Part shown: piece after piece, positions 32,162 to 42,760 of the stretch | How the letters are laid out: the number at the start of each line of letters is the position of its first letter | How positions within the stretch are numbered: position 1 is the stretch's first letter | Assembly (NCBI GenBank): GCA_964035575.1 | Contig: OZ037851.1 | Coordinates: 620,001-684,000, forward strand | Source of the DNA: Rhynchopus sp. YZ270_cl-10 | Taxonomy: Eukaryota; Euglenozoa; Diplonemea; Diplonemida; Diplonemidae | DNA length: 64,000 bases | Reading direction: 5' to 3' | The notes under the pieces: generated by a model | The model's database searches: none | What the model was told of the DNA's origin: nothing | Seen by the model: only the letters and a program-made list of their open reading frames with translations | Program-made: the position numbers and the translations under genes

Positions 32162-32303
32162 GTTTTGTTTTTTTTGGAAAAGATTTTACTGTGGGGGGGC
32201 CGACGGGACCCGAGTCGGGCCGACTCGGCCCGACTCGGGCTGACTCGGGCCGACTCGGGCCGAGTTTTTTTTTCGACTCGGCCCGAGTCGGCCCGACTTT
32301 TGA
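32162..32303. repeat. Segmental duplication of the palindromic array
   Basis: Repeats 31880-32065 closely, including GGAAAAGATTTTACTGTGGG and CCGACGGGACCCGAG, in direct orientation. Confidence 0.7.
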
Positions 32304-33232
32304 AAAAAAAAAAAAAAAATAAAAACAAGTAATTGCTATCGGAAAAAAAACCGGGTGTGCTGTGGAACTCCACTCTGAAAAAAATATAATCTACAACACG
32401 CCAGCATTCTGCTCTTCTGCAGGTATGCTAAAACGCTCTTCGTACGCTGGCCCCACTGGGATGCCTGCATCTGAAACGTTCAAACAGTGGGGCTGTCCTC
32501 TTCGTCCAGCACCATCTGCTCGATCGCGTTATTGGACGTAGTCTCGGCAGGCTCGATAACCATTCGCTCGGGCGGCCTCGGCATGTTCCAGCTCGTAGTC
32601 GTCCACAGGCTCCCACGCATCGTCGTCGTCATCAGAGCAGTGCGGAAGGAACACATAATGCACAGACGACAACACGTCGTCGATCGCACCAGGCATCGTC
32701 ACATCAGCACCTCCAGAAAATCGCCAGGATGCTATGGTGGTTCCGAAAATCGCGCGGAGTTATCCACAGCACACCCCATTTTTTTTCTTAGCAATTAGTT
32801 GTTCTTGTTATTATTGTTTTCCACACACCTTCCTTCAACCCTTGTAGGATCAGTTCGTATTTTTTTCGCGAAAACATGAAATTACACATTTCAAGAGAAC
32901 AAAAAATTAAAAAGGGTTCGCCCCCTCAATGGGACGTCGTAAACCATAATTCCTCAGTGTCAGCCGCATCATTTCAATGAAACCAAAAAGTGGCTTATTT
33001 GCATTTTTGGGCTCCGCCCGTGCAGCGGTGGGGTCATTTCGGAAAATTGGACAATTTTTTGACCACTTAAATTTTGAGAAATATGAGCCCGGTTCCTTAT
33101 ACGTGGGCCCATTTTTGGCCAAAATTTTTCTCAAAATCGACGAAATTAAAATTAGACCCCTTACCCCCCCCCAGAATCATTTCAATACACTACCTGTATT
33201 GGTTGCTGACGCGTGTATACAGGAAGGTTGGG

Positions 33233-33306
33233 AAAAGTCGGCCCGAGTCGGCCCGACTCCCAGATTTTCCAAAAACTCGGCCCGACTCGGGCCGACTACC
33301 ATCTAT
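33233..33306. repeat. Displaced right end of the palindromic array
   Basis: Repeats 32086-32159 (CTCCCAGATTTTCCAAAAAC and CGACTACCATCTATG) and is followed by ACGTACGTAC, which also lies next to the left end at 31664, so this may be the original right terminus. Confidence 0.65.
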
Positions 33307-34666
33307 GACGTACGTACGGAAAAAAATATTAGTTGGGGAAAAAATGTTGGAAAAAAATCGCTACCATGGGAGCGGGGCAAGCAGAAGGGAGACAACTACA
33401 TTGATTTCACATGCCTCGTTGATGGTAGGTGTCATTAGGGGGGATACGGCGATGTTAGTTCTCAGTTTTTTATAATGTTCTTGTACGTTTAGCGGGTTCG
33501 CCACTGCTCCCAGAACGCTTCCACATTTTGCGCGGATAGCGCCTTGCATGCTTCCGTGGCAGATCTTCTGCACGCTCAGCTCAGCATTTCCGAGGATGTT
33601 TCTGGCCTCGCTAAGTCCCGAAGGTCATCCCTTCACTGACAAGAAGGAAGCTCACACTTAGCCCTGAATGTTACGGAGCAGGCTTCGTGCCCACTTTTGG
33701 AAAGTCTGAAAAATTGTGTTTCGGGACCAAAAAAAAACACACCTCAAACAGTTGTGCATCAAGGGGTGGAAATAACAGTGTTTTGTGGCATTTCCGAACC
33801 AATCCCGGGCTGTGTTGGGGGATATACGGAAAAATGGGCAAAATTATAGTGACTTAAATTTTCACAAAGTATGAACCCATACTCGTAAGCAAGGGTCATT
33901 TTCAGGTCTGCAAACCCAACTTCAGATGAAATTGTGTTGTTGACTGGGAACAGGTAGCGCCGCAGGCGCACGGTACCCAACTTTTTTCCTTTTTATTTTT
34001 TCCCTTTTCTCTGCTTTCTTTTGATTGCGCGAGCCGATTGCTTTCCTCGGTGGGGTCACAAGTGTGTCTAAAAACACTCTAAAGTACCGCTCAGGTCACA
34101 ATAAACATTTTTAAAAACAAACATTTTTTTCTGGGAATCTCGAGATTCTGTACGTACGGTGGACAAGAAACAAATAAATTTGTTTATCTACCCTTACCGG
34201 CGCAACCATATCAAAGCAAAAGTTAAGGCGCCAGTACCTCTGACGTGCAGCAGGGTACAGGCTAAAGTAATTTCCGCCACCGATTTCAATTCCGCCTCTA
34301 GTTTAGGCGTAAACCTTGTTTAACCACTATATCACAAAAAGGTTTTTGGGGGTTTTAATGAAGTTTTTTGTTACTTTTTTGCTACGTTTTTTTAATCGCA
34401 ATCTGGATAACCCGTAAGACACCCTTTCAACTGATTTAAACGACCCACTGTTTCACCCCATTTACTCTTTACTGAGGCGAGCATAAACGTAATCGTTGAT
34501 TAGATCTCTCTCCTTGGGGTCAACCTGGGGTTCTTAACTATTTCCCACACATCTTTAGTCATCCTGTTTGTGACACCTCGTTGCCCCACAACCACGGTGG
34601 TTTGTACACTCCCCTCTGTTGGATCACCTTGCATACACCCAACGTTGTAAACGTTGGGAACAAAAG

Positions 34667-34733
34667 AAGAGATTGCACAACTGTGACAACAACAACCCGA
34701 GGCAACTACACTACCCCAACAATTTTATCAAAA
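34667..34733 (+). repeat. Family B repeat
   Basis: The second of only two plus-oriented copies: GAGATTGCACAACTGTGACA through CCAACAATTTTATCAAAA. Confidence 0.75.
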
Positions 34734-35091
34734 TAAGATCTAATCCTCATACTCAGTCGCGTGGGGGGAAAGGGGGTTAAGACAAGATGTCCAAGCTTCG
34801 GTGTGTAACCCTTTTTAAAAAAAGTAGATGATCGCGCACAGCATACATCTTTCAAATACTATAAAGCCCTGTTCCCTATCCCCCTTGTATAACTGACCTG
34901 GAGGGGGGAATTAGGGGGGTGACGGGTGAGCGAAGCAATCGTGGGTACACAACCCATTGGAAAAAATCAAAGAAAAAAAAATAGAGAAGTTTGTGCTATG
35001 AGAGGCTAAGCCTCACTGTGTTAGTCACCTTTAAAGAAAAACCCACTACTGATCAAAAAGCTGTGCGATGAATGTCTCTACATTCAAAAAA

Positions 35092-35174
35092 GAGTGAAAC
35101 TGATAGTGCAAACGCCTCAGCGACGCAGGCACTGACATTCCGCGGGGTTATCGAACCCCCGGAGTGTTGCATTT
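35092..35174 (+). repeat. Family C repeat with tRNA-like T-arm
   Basis: About 82 bp: AGTGAAACTGATAGTGCAAA, CGCAGGCACTGACATTCCG, then a hairpin GGGGTTATCGAACCCC framed by ATTCCG and CGGAGTG. The last part resembles a tRNA T-arm with a B-box-like core, so a Pol III origin is possible. Confidence 0.7.
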
Positions 35175-35496
35175 GGGAGTTGTTGACAGGGAAACTGTAA
35201 GCAGAAAAAGGGTTGAAAGATGGCCATGTCATGAACACGCATCTTTCAAAAAAAAAAAAAAAAAAAATGTGACAAATATGAACTAAAAGGGTGGAATAGG
35301 GTGGGGTGCACACACGCATACTGTATTGAGGTATACAAGATGAAGATATATCCAAAAAAAAAAAAGCATGTGTATTTCTCCTGTGCCCCCGCGTGGTGCA
35401 GGAGAGAGGGAAGGTGTGTACTTTTGGACCGAAACATACATTCTAACTACACCGACAAAACAATGATTTCCAAAGCTATATTAGGAACCTTGTAAA

Positions 35497-35599
35497 TACC
35501 GTGAATGTAAATATGTTGGACCGTAATAATGGAACGAACGAGCGTTTTTTTTGGGAAGTTCCAACATTATTACGTTCCAACATATTTACATTTACGGTA
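35497..35599. mobile_element. 103-bp palindromic element
   Basis: Arms TACCGTGAATGTAAATATGT and ACATATTTACATTTACGGTA fold along almost the whole length around a T-run centre. No second copy was found in the window. Confidence 0.7.
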
Positions 35600-35602
35600 C
35601 AT

Positions 35603-35747
35603 ACAATGCAACGAGGCTGAATCGGCCTCGCTAAGGCCGGCTCAGGCGTGGCTGAGGCGTGATTGTAAGTATTAGTACGCCGCAGCCACGCCTCAGATAG
35701 GTTTTCCAGACATGCCTATTCAGGCGTAGTCGGCCTCGCTGCATTGT
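35603..35747. mobile_element. Palindromic MITE (145 bp)
   Basis: Third copy, starting ACAATGCAACGAGGC and ending GCATTGT. It directly abuts another palindromic element (35497-35599). Confidence 0.8.
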
Positions 35748-36147
35748 GCAAATAAGGTGGATAAACAAAGAGGGAAAATACCGAGCGAATCATAGCGGAG
35801 AACAGCTTATAAAAGAGAAAGTTTGTAAGATGGCCCCAAGCCTCTAGTGCTTAGTTCACCACCACATATAATTTGAAGGATGAATGTACCTCGTACACAC
35901 ATAATGTCTTAGAAAGAAAGCTGGGGTGACACATTTTTTTTTTTTTTTTTTTTTTTTTGTTTTTTTTTTTTAGAATTTTGGCTTGGGTATCAGCAGTTAT
36001 ACTGTTAACTGTACTTCGGCGATCGCGTATGTCACTCACACACATCCCACACACACGCCGCGTAAAAACCCGGCTGTACACTCCTTAGGAAGGTGGTACA
36101 CAGCGCCACCACATGATATCGTGTTTTTTTTTTTTTTGTTGTTTTGT

Positions 36148-37094
36148 TGGTGTGGCTGAAACCAGCAAATTTCACTGCTAAAGAACTGCTAACAAACTGC
36201 TAAATAATACCCTTTTTTTAGGGGTGGTGTATAAAAACATTTTTTTACCTTGGTTTTTCCACTCCCCCTGTTGGCGCGCCTCCACTCTTGCATACCCATG
36301 TGTGACCCCACCGTTGAACGCAATCGACTCGCTGAGTCAAAAGAACGCATAGAACGGGGCTGGAAAAAATCACTAAAAACGCGTACCGTGCGCCTGCGAC
36401 GCCCACAAAGTGAGTTTTCCCCCTGAGTATGCTGTGTATGCTGTGTATACTGTGTATACTGTGTATACTGTGTATACTGTGTATACTGTGTATACTGTGT
36501 ATACTGTGTATACTGTGTATACTGTGTATACTGTGTATACTGTGTATACTGTGTATACTGTGTATACTGTGTATACTGTGTATACTGTGTATACTGTGTA
36601 TACTGTGTATACTGTGTATACTGTGTATACTGTGTATACTGTGTATACTGTGTATACTGTGTATACTGTGTATACTGTGTATACTGTGTATACTGTGTAT
36701 ACTGTGTATACTGTGTATACTGTGTATACTGTGTATACTGTGTATACTGTGTATACTGTGTATACTGTGTATACTGTGTATACTGTGTATACTGTGTATA
36801 CTGTGTATACTGTGTATACTGTGTATACTGTGTATACTGTGTATACTGTGTATACTGCGGAAATTGACCAAAAACGAGAACTTGTCCATTTCGGCGAATT
36901 GACCCCACCACTGGCCGGACGGATTTCGGAAATGCAAATGCCGGCGTTAAAAAGCTCACCAACGAAAAAAAAAATTTTTTTTCCAACACCCGTGGGGAAA
37001 AAATTTTTTATACACCACCCCCCCAAAAATGCATGCTAACAAAGTGCTAACAAACTGCTAAATAATACCCTTTTTTTTGGGTTCAGCCACACCA
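36148..37094. mobile_element. 947-bp TIR element carrying a minisatellite
   Basis: Ends TGGTGTGGCTGAA / TTCAGCCACACCA. Just inside each side is a direct repeat CTAACAAACTGCTAAATAAT (36188 and 37048). It holds one GCGTACCGTG hairpin (36381-36402), the 9-bp array and a 100-bp module shared with 55700-55805. Flanks are T-rich, so a target duplication cannot be fixed. Confidence 0.7.
36427..36857. repeat. 9-bp minisatellite, about 48 units
   Basis: Unit GTATACTGT; the first two units carry G (GTATGCTGT) and the rest are identical. Since 9 is a multiple of 3, several frames stay open (YTV, HSI, TQY, CIL repeats), giving spurious proteins on both strands. Such uniformity points to recent expansion. 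Confidence 0.95.
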
Positions 37095-37620
37095 TTTGTT
37101 TTGTTTGAAAAAAAAAATGACAACGTGTAGACACCACCTGTGTAACCTGCACGCTGTTACAGAAAATACTCATCCGTCGATTCGACCGGCTGGTCATATG
37201 TTCGTGTGATCCTTTTGGGGTACTTTATATTCACAAGCCACATGCACGTCTACGAACCTGCCTTCGTTTTACCACCCCAACCCCATCCCCTTGTACGCGA
37301 ATCACTATTAGAAAATTAGAACAAAAGAGAACACTTTGAAAGACGAAAGTACCTCTCGTACACACCGACCGGGCAAATATTTATGTTTAGGAACTGCCCC
37401 ACCCACAACACTGCTTTCAACATACACACATTGAGTTTTTGGCCATGTTCTGCACTAAGGGTATTACCCACTCAGTGTTAGACACCCGCCAAACAATAAA
37501 AATCCGCAGATTTTACTGAATATCCGATTATCGACATTATTTCCCCCATTTCCGTGTAGGGCCACCCTTTTTTACAAACCAAAAAAAAAAAAAAAAAAAA
37601 AAATCAAAATCCTCCCTTCC

Positions 37621-38109
37621 CTACCATTTCCCTCCTGCTTCAGAGCCTGCGGGGGCCCATTTTTTTGCGGGGCAGCAGGAGGTACCTGGAGTGACACCAC
37701 GTTGGGTGAGTTCGCGGTGCATTTGGCAGAGGGAGCAGGACATGCAGAGGAGCGAGAGCAGCGCGTCGGTGGGGCAGCTCCCTTCGAGGTTGTGCTTTTT
37801 GCGGAGCGCCCTCCGCAGGTAGAAGGGCCAGCAGCAGCCGGCGACGGGGTTGAGGAAGCAGTGTATCGCTAGGGCCGTGCCGCACGCCGGTACGTACATC
37901 TTATTTGTCTCATCACGAAGTGCTCCAGAATAGATCCGCCCAATTTGCCCCGGCGCACAGCACACTGTCTCGAAAGCCAGCCCCCAGTCGCCGTCGCAAT
38001 CACACAGTCCCGTGTGCCAAACCTGAGGTGCCGGAGGGATAGACGATCTCGTAAACGAAGCTGGTCGTGGATTGGTTGCATACGAAGGTTGTACCTGAGG
38101 GGCTGCCAT
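37621..38109 (-). CDS. PLAC8 family cysteine-rich protein, paralogue 4, 162 aa
   Basis: PLAC8 domain: VWHTGLCDCDGDWGLAFETVCC then APGQIGRIYSG, ALAIHCFLNPVAGCCWPFYLRR (hydrophobic) and LCMSCSLCQMHRELTQRGVTPGTSCC. The full set of family cysteines is present. It lies more than 8 kb from paralogue 3 with repeat elements between them, so the distance probably grew by insertion. The 5' side on the coding strand is a pure pyrimidine tract of about 60 bases (38115-38180) with no AG before the ATG, so its leader differs from its sisters. It is the last recognisable gene; nothing coding was found from here to the window end. Confidence 0.9.
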   Translation of the reverse strand: MAAPQVQPSYATNPRPASFTRSSIPPAPQVWHTGLCDCDGDWGLAFETVCCAPGQIGRIYSGALRDETNKMYVPACGTALAIHCFLNPVAGCCWPFYLRRALRKKHNLEGSCPTDALLSLLCMSCSLCQMHRELTQRGVTPGTSCCPAKKWAPAGSEAGGKW

Positions 38110-38700
38110 TTTATTGGGTGGAGAAAAAAGAAAAAGAAAAGAAGAGAAGAAGAAAAAAGAAGAAGAAGAAAAAACAGTGAAAGACCTGGTGGAAGTTGTG
38201 GAGGAGGAGGAGGAGGAGAAGGAGGAGGAAGAGGAGATGGTGACAATTTCAAAGAGTAAACTTCTTTTTTTTTTTCCCTCGGCACATCAATGTTCGTGGG
38301 GGTGGGGGGTTTTTTTTTGTTTTTTTTGTTTTGCTCTTTTTTTTTTTTGTATTGGATTCAAAAAAAAAATATGCAGGGGGGGCTTTTTTGTTTTGGTGGG
38401 TTCGGGACAATAGGTGGGATATCTTTGCTTTTTGTCATCTGGGGGTGATGAAGCGAAGTTTTTTTTTTTGAAAAAGACAAAGTCACCCTTTTTTTGCTTC
38501 TTTTCATTTTTTCTTGCACTTTTTTTTAAAACCATTCAATCCTGCCCACCTCGAGCAATTGTTTTTTTTTTTTTTAAAGTCGGGTGGTATTGTTGCAGTT
38601 CTTTGTTGACACTCAAAACAGCCTTTTTTTTGAAAACTTTTTTTACCATTCCTTTTTGGGGAACAGAGTATGTACGGTCCTGGGAAGCTCCAAGAAAAGA

Positions 38701-38746
38701 AAAGTTTATAAGATGATCCTAAGCCTCTCGTGCTTAGTCACCTTAG
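38701..38746 (+). repeat. Family D 40-bp hairpin (reference copy)
   Basis: AAGTTTATAAGATGATC, left stem CTAAGC, loop CTCTCGT, right stem GCTTAG, then TCACCTT. Other copies, all in this orientation, begin near 5157, 9684, 12000, 14504, 18200, 27697, 31462, 34990, 35820, 39055, 39497, 44238, 44668, 44740, 49038, 54858, 54960, 56815, 58457, 60463, 61903 and 62357. Several are diverged. Confidence 0.72.
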
Positions 38747-38910
38747 ATAGAAATGGAGTCGGGCTAAAGAGGAAGTTGCCTTCCTAAACGTGCATTTTTT
38801 ATTTATTTTTGATACTCTGTTTAGTGTCAGTCGTGGATGGTGCGCAAAAAAAAAATGAACCTCGCAAGATGAATATGCCTCACGTACACACATAAACAAA
38901 AAAAAAAATC

Positions 38911-38953
38911 AAGTTTGACTTGAAATACAAAGCCCTCTCGTGACAGTGTACCT
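38911..38953 (+). repeat. Family A repeat, short class
   Basis: Only the first 40 bp, ending after GACAGTGTACC. Other short copies: 6178-6211, 40692-40729, 43748-43783, 48709-48751; four of the five stop within a base or two of the same point, and 6178-6211 has an internal deletion. Confidence 0.7.
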
Positions 38954-41354
38954 ATCAAACCACATAACCACATAGTCGTAGGGAGGTACCTCTGTCTGTA
39001 GACCAACAAAAATTGATTTACATTCGGTAAAACAAAAAAAAAAAAAAACACAATCGTAAGAACTCAAGCTCCCTCTGTGCTGAGTCATCTTGAAAAATGG
39101 GGGGGGAATCACGAAAAAAAGGGAAACAAACAAACAAACAAAAAAACTCTTCATGTCACAACAACAACTTTGTGGGTTTACAGGGAACAAAAAAGTAAGT
39201 AAAGTGATAAAAGACCGGTGTTGAGCGGATACGTATCCTTAGCAGTCTGCCTTTTGTCAACACACAACACAAAGATAAAGGTAGATGCTGCGAATACGAC
39301 CTGACGTGTGGTTTCGAGCTGATCTGAAAAAAAGGAAGAAACGACATCAGAAAGGCCACTGCAGAGTAAAAAGAAATGAGACTATTTTTTTTTTTTATAA
39401 GACGACCGAAGCCTCGTCCAGGATGGGCATCTTTAAAAAGAATGATACGCAAGCAGGCACACACCGTCATTGAAAAAAAAAAAAAAAAAAAAAAAATGTC
39501 AGATGAAGCCTAAACCTCTCGCGGTGCGTAGTCACATAAAAAGAAAAAAAATACCAGAGAGTTTTAAAGCCACTCCTCCCCCCCCCAAAAAAAAAAATAC
39601 TGACCAAAAAAGAGGAAGCCCTCCCTCCAGGGGGGAGGGGGGTGTGGGGGCAAAAGAGGGTACGGTGATCCCCATTTCTCTAGTGTTTAAGCTGATAGGG
39701 CTGAGTGCTCTTCATCTGGTGTATATAAAAAAAAAGGGGGTAAATAACAAAGAAAGTTATAAGATGAACGTGTCTCGCGTTTGCACACACATCTTATATA
39801 AACAAAAGGGGGAAGCGGGGAAAGCAACGCGTCTCTGATAAACAAAAAGAAATATCTTGTTGTTGTTGTTGTGAACAGAAAAAGAGAACGAGAACAAAGA
39901 AAAAAAAGAGAAAGGGTTTTGGCAACTATGATTATTTTTTTGGACGAGGAAAAAAAAAAAAAACATGCCTTTCATCAAATTTTGAGAGAGCAAACTAGGG
40001 TGGCTGTGGATAAGGGGGGGGTGGGTGGGAAAAACAGAATCTTATCTTGAAGTATTTCACCCCTTCTTTGTTTTTCCACTGAGACTTTTCTCTGTTCGTC
40101 GAGAGGAAGAAGAAGAAGAAGAAGAAAAAAAAAAACGAACAAAGACGGTCAAAAAGCCAGCACACCTAAGTATCTGCATTATACACTATGTGAATAGAAA
40201 ATTACTGTAGTTCTGTCCCAAAAAAAAGGGGGGGTTCGTTTTGATTTTGAACTATCAGAAATAGCAGACACTGTCCCAAAAAATGATAACCGCCAAAAGC
40301 ACGGCAGCCGACATTTTTTTTTTTTTTTTTTTTTTTTTTTATAGATTTTTTTTGAAAAAGGTAACAATCCATAGTTGCAAGAAACCGCGCACCTTTTTAG
40401 GGTACATAATATGATGAAATACTGCCTTTTCTGCATCTGTCGCCCTGTTTGCTTAGAATAGGTGTTCATCAGACGAGACATCCGATCAGTTGGGTAAAGA
40501 GCAGGAAACAAGCAAACAGGGGGGAAGGGGGGGGAAGACAGAGCATCGTTAACCAAATATTTTTCATAATTCTGTTGCTTTTCATGTCATTGCCTAGACA
40601 GACTTCACTATTGAAGAATAGATTTCTGGTTGGCGTTACCAGGGGGGGCAGGGGGGAAAAAAAGAGAGAGAGAAAAAAAAAAAAAAAAAATATGACTTGA
40701 GATACAAAGCACTCTCGTGACAGTGTACTAAAAATAAAAACCAATGGGTGGGGGGGTTGGGGTTTGGGGTCTAGCTGAAATTCACATAAGACATAAGGTA
40801 TGTGAAATGTGGGGACAAATTTTTTGATCCGTCCTTAGTAGCTTCGGTACATCGAAGAAAATTGCAATAAAAATAAGGGGGAGTAAAGATCCTCCAAAAA
40901 AAAGGGGGAATTTTTTTTTTGGATGGACGCTTCTTGAGAGCTGAGTACTTGGCCTCTCAGAAAGTAGCCCAATCCAAAAAAAAATTTTTTTCTTGTGTAC
41001 CACAACCGGTGCCTTACAATCCATGTCACACAGACACAGGGTCCTAGCTCAGTAGAACGGAAAAGGTGGCCCACCTTTTCCGTTGTTTTTTTTTTTTTTT
41101 TTTTTTTGGGTTTTTTTTACACGGTGCAAAAAACCGGTTGGCCAAGGAGGTCCTCAGTGTCGTCAGCCAGTCCCCTTTGCTGTTAAAAACAGCGACTTGG
41201 CGTGGTCAATTTTTCCGCGCGAACAGGGATTACGCTCCACGTGTGGAACGTATGGAAATCCATACGTGAATTGTTTTTGAAAAGGTGGAATCCATACGTG
41301 TCCATACGTGTCCATACGTAGGTAATTTGGGTTTTGGATTGGGGCTGGGGTGGG

Positions 41355-41400
41355 GTAGGTGAGGAGTGGGGCTCCGCCCCACTCCTCTCACCTACCCCCT
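41355..41400. other. Long GC hairpin
   Basis: GGTAGGTGAGGAGTGGGGC, loop TCC, GCCCCACTCCTCTCACCTACC: about 19 pairs with one bulge, inside the hAT-like element. Confidence 0.7.
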
Positions 41401-41439
41401 ACAGAATTCTATATGTAGGAGACAATTTTCTATTTTACC

Positions 41440-41585
41440 GGAAAAGGAGCATGCAGCATGGCGAAAGAAAAAAGTAGCGTACCGTGCGCCTGCGGCGCTA
41501 GATTGCAATACACCCTTCCCATGACATAATAGGCAATTTTAAGCGCAATTTTTAGAAATGTCGCGTACCGTGGCTTCGCCAGAAA
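41440..41585 (+). repeat. Double-hairpin module, copy 3, inside hAT-like element
   Basis: Same order as copy 1, starting GAAAAGGAGCATGCAGCATG. A further second-hairpin copy follows at 41655-41706. Confidence 0.75.
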
Positions 41586-42708
41586 CTTTCGTTTTAGCAA
41601 AATATGGAAGTAAAGTTTACGGAACTGGACCATAGTTACCAACGAAAGTGCCATTTTATGTCAAGATTTTTTAAAAATGTTGCGTACCGTGGCTTCGCCA
41701 GGAACATTTGGATACCATGACTGATGATTTCTCCAGTTCTTCGAACTTTCACAACCCTTCTCAACCAACTTTGCCAGGGAGAGCGCGCGCGAAGCGCGCG
41801 CGGTTTTTAATTGTTTTTGCTTAGAATTGTACGTGTTGAAAATCCATACGTACTTTTTTTATTTTTGGGGGAGCTGCGTAATCCCTGCGCGCGAAGCGCA
41901 GAAAAATTTTTTTGAGCCACCTTTTCCGTTTCTTTTTTTTTTCTTCTGAGCTAGAACCCTGACAGACACTACCATTTTTTTTTTTTTTTTTTGAAAAAAA
42001 AATAAATGAAGCATGGTAATCACGTCGCAGTTGGAACCAAATAGGCATCCCCTACGAGATGTAATACATCTGTCATGTGTCTTGGCACCAGGTAGTAACA
42101 CCAAATGCAATTAAATACATTAGCTTTTTTAATCTCCCAAAAGAGGGGAAAACGAGGGAAGGAAGAGAGGGGTTAAGCATCTGCTCAAAAAGAGGGAATA
42201 AACTTTTTTTTTTTTTCGGGGATTTTTTGGGGGAGAGATTGTTTGATTGATTCTGTGTTTGTTTGGGGCTGGTGGGGGATGGGAACATGGTTATATTAAT
42301 ACTTGAAGTATTGACGCAAAAAAGGTAGCTGCCTTTTGGCAGGGGGAGTTTTTTTTTTTTTCCTGCATCGACAATCGCCTAACGTAGGTTATGTGTCTTT
42401 TGTTTTTGTCGTTTTTTTTTTTTTTTTTTTTTTGCTTGGTTTGAAAAGAGCATGTGGTATGCAAGAGGCAGTTCGTTTTAGAGGTTTGAAAATGCTCTCT
42501 CTGCAAAGACGGGAGTTTGAAAATGTTTTTTTTTTTTTTTGTTTTGTTTTGAAAGTGCTTTGTGCCTGGCTTCCCTCCTCCCCTCTTTTGCAAGAAAGAG
42601 GGGAGGGGAGGGAAGCCGGGTTGCAGCCAATCACCTACTCTGCAGGGAGGGCACTGACTACCCAGCAGCGCCACCCATTGGCACCTCACATAGACTTTTT
42701 TTTTTCTT

Positions 42709-42760
42709 TTTTGATAAATTGTTGGAGTAGTGTAGTTGCCACAGTTGTGCAATCACCACT
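42709..42760 (-). repeat. Family B repeat, 14-bp deletion form
   Basis: Lacks the segment between two GTTGCC direct repeats that full copies carry, so slippage or recombination between them probably removed it. Confidence 0.72.

Larger units (their letters stand above)
31614..34193. mobile_element. Composite TIR element, about 2.6 kb
   Basis: Bounded by 33-bp inverted repeats starting GGGTAGATAAAYAAATTTAT and ending TTCTTGTCC (one difference). No clear target duplication. Inside: palindromic GACTCGG arrays, a GC-rich coding-like stretch (32400-32760) and another at 33340-33640 on the minus strand with no recognised domain, two diverged copies of the 55-bp second module (about 33000-33070 and 33785-33850), and a reverse copy of the first hairpin motif at 33953-33977. 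Confidence 0.6.
38110..41036. other. Gene-free, short hairpins and homopolymers
   Basis: D-type hairpins at 38701-38746, 39055-39092 and 39497-39535; E-type at 38864-38897 and 39758-39796; short family-A copies at 38911-38953 and 40692-40729. Long T or A runs occur (for example 40315-40340). No gene recognised. Confidence 0.55.
41037..41961. mobile_element. hAT-like non-autonomous element, 925 bp
   Basis: TIRs CAGGGTCCTAGCTCAGTAGA and, on the right, CAGGGTTCTAGCTCAGAAGA read inward, each followed by ACGGAAAAGGTGGC. Flanked by ACAGACA on both sides (41030-41036, 41962-41968). Contents: CCATACGTG repeats (41267-41325), a strong hairpin (41355-41400), double-hairpin modules and a GCGCGCGAAGCGCGCGC palindrome (41783-41799). 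No transposase. Confidence 0.8.

Noticed and set aside
31630-32373. 247-codon minus-strand frame rich in Arg, Pro, Ser and Gly
   Set aside because: It runs through palindromic GACTCGGGCC repeats and A/T runs; both strands are open and there is no domain.
36427-36857. CRISPR-like array
   Set aside because: There are no spacers; the 9-bp units are directly tandem and the genome is eukaryotic.
36189-37039. Long open frames on both strands (157-266 codons) of YTV, HSI, TQY or CIL repeats
   Set aside because: They are translations of the 9-bp minisatellite, whose unit length is a multiple of three and has no stop in these frames; all frames are open at once.
41037-41060. tRNA 5' half (CCTAGCTCAGTAGAAC resembles an A-box)
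   Set aside because: The same sequence appears inverted at the other end of the element, so it is a terminal repeat; no anticodon arm follows.
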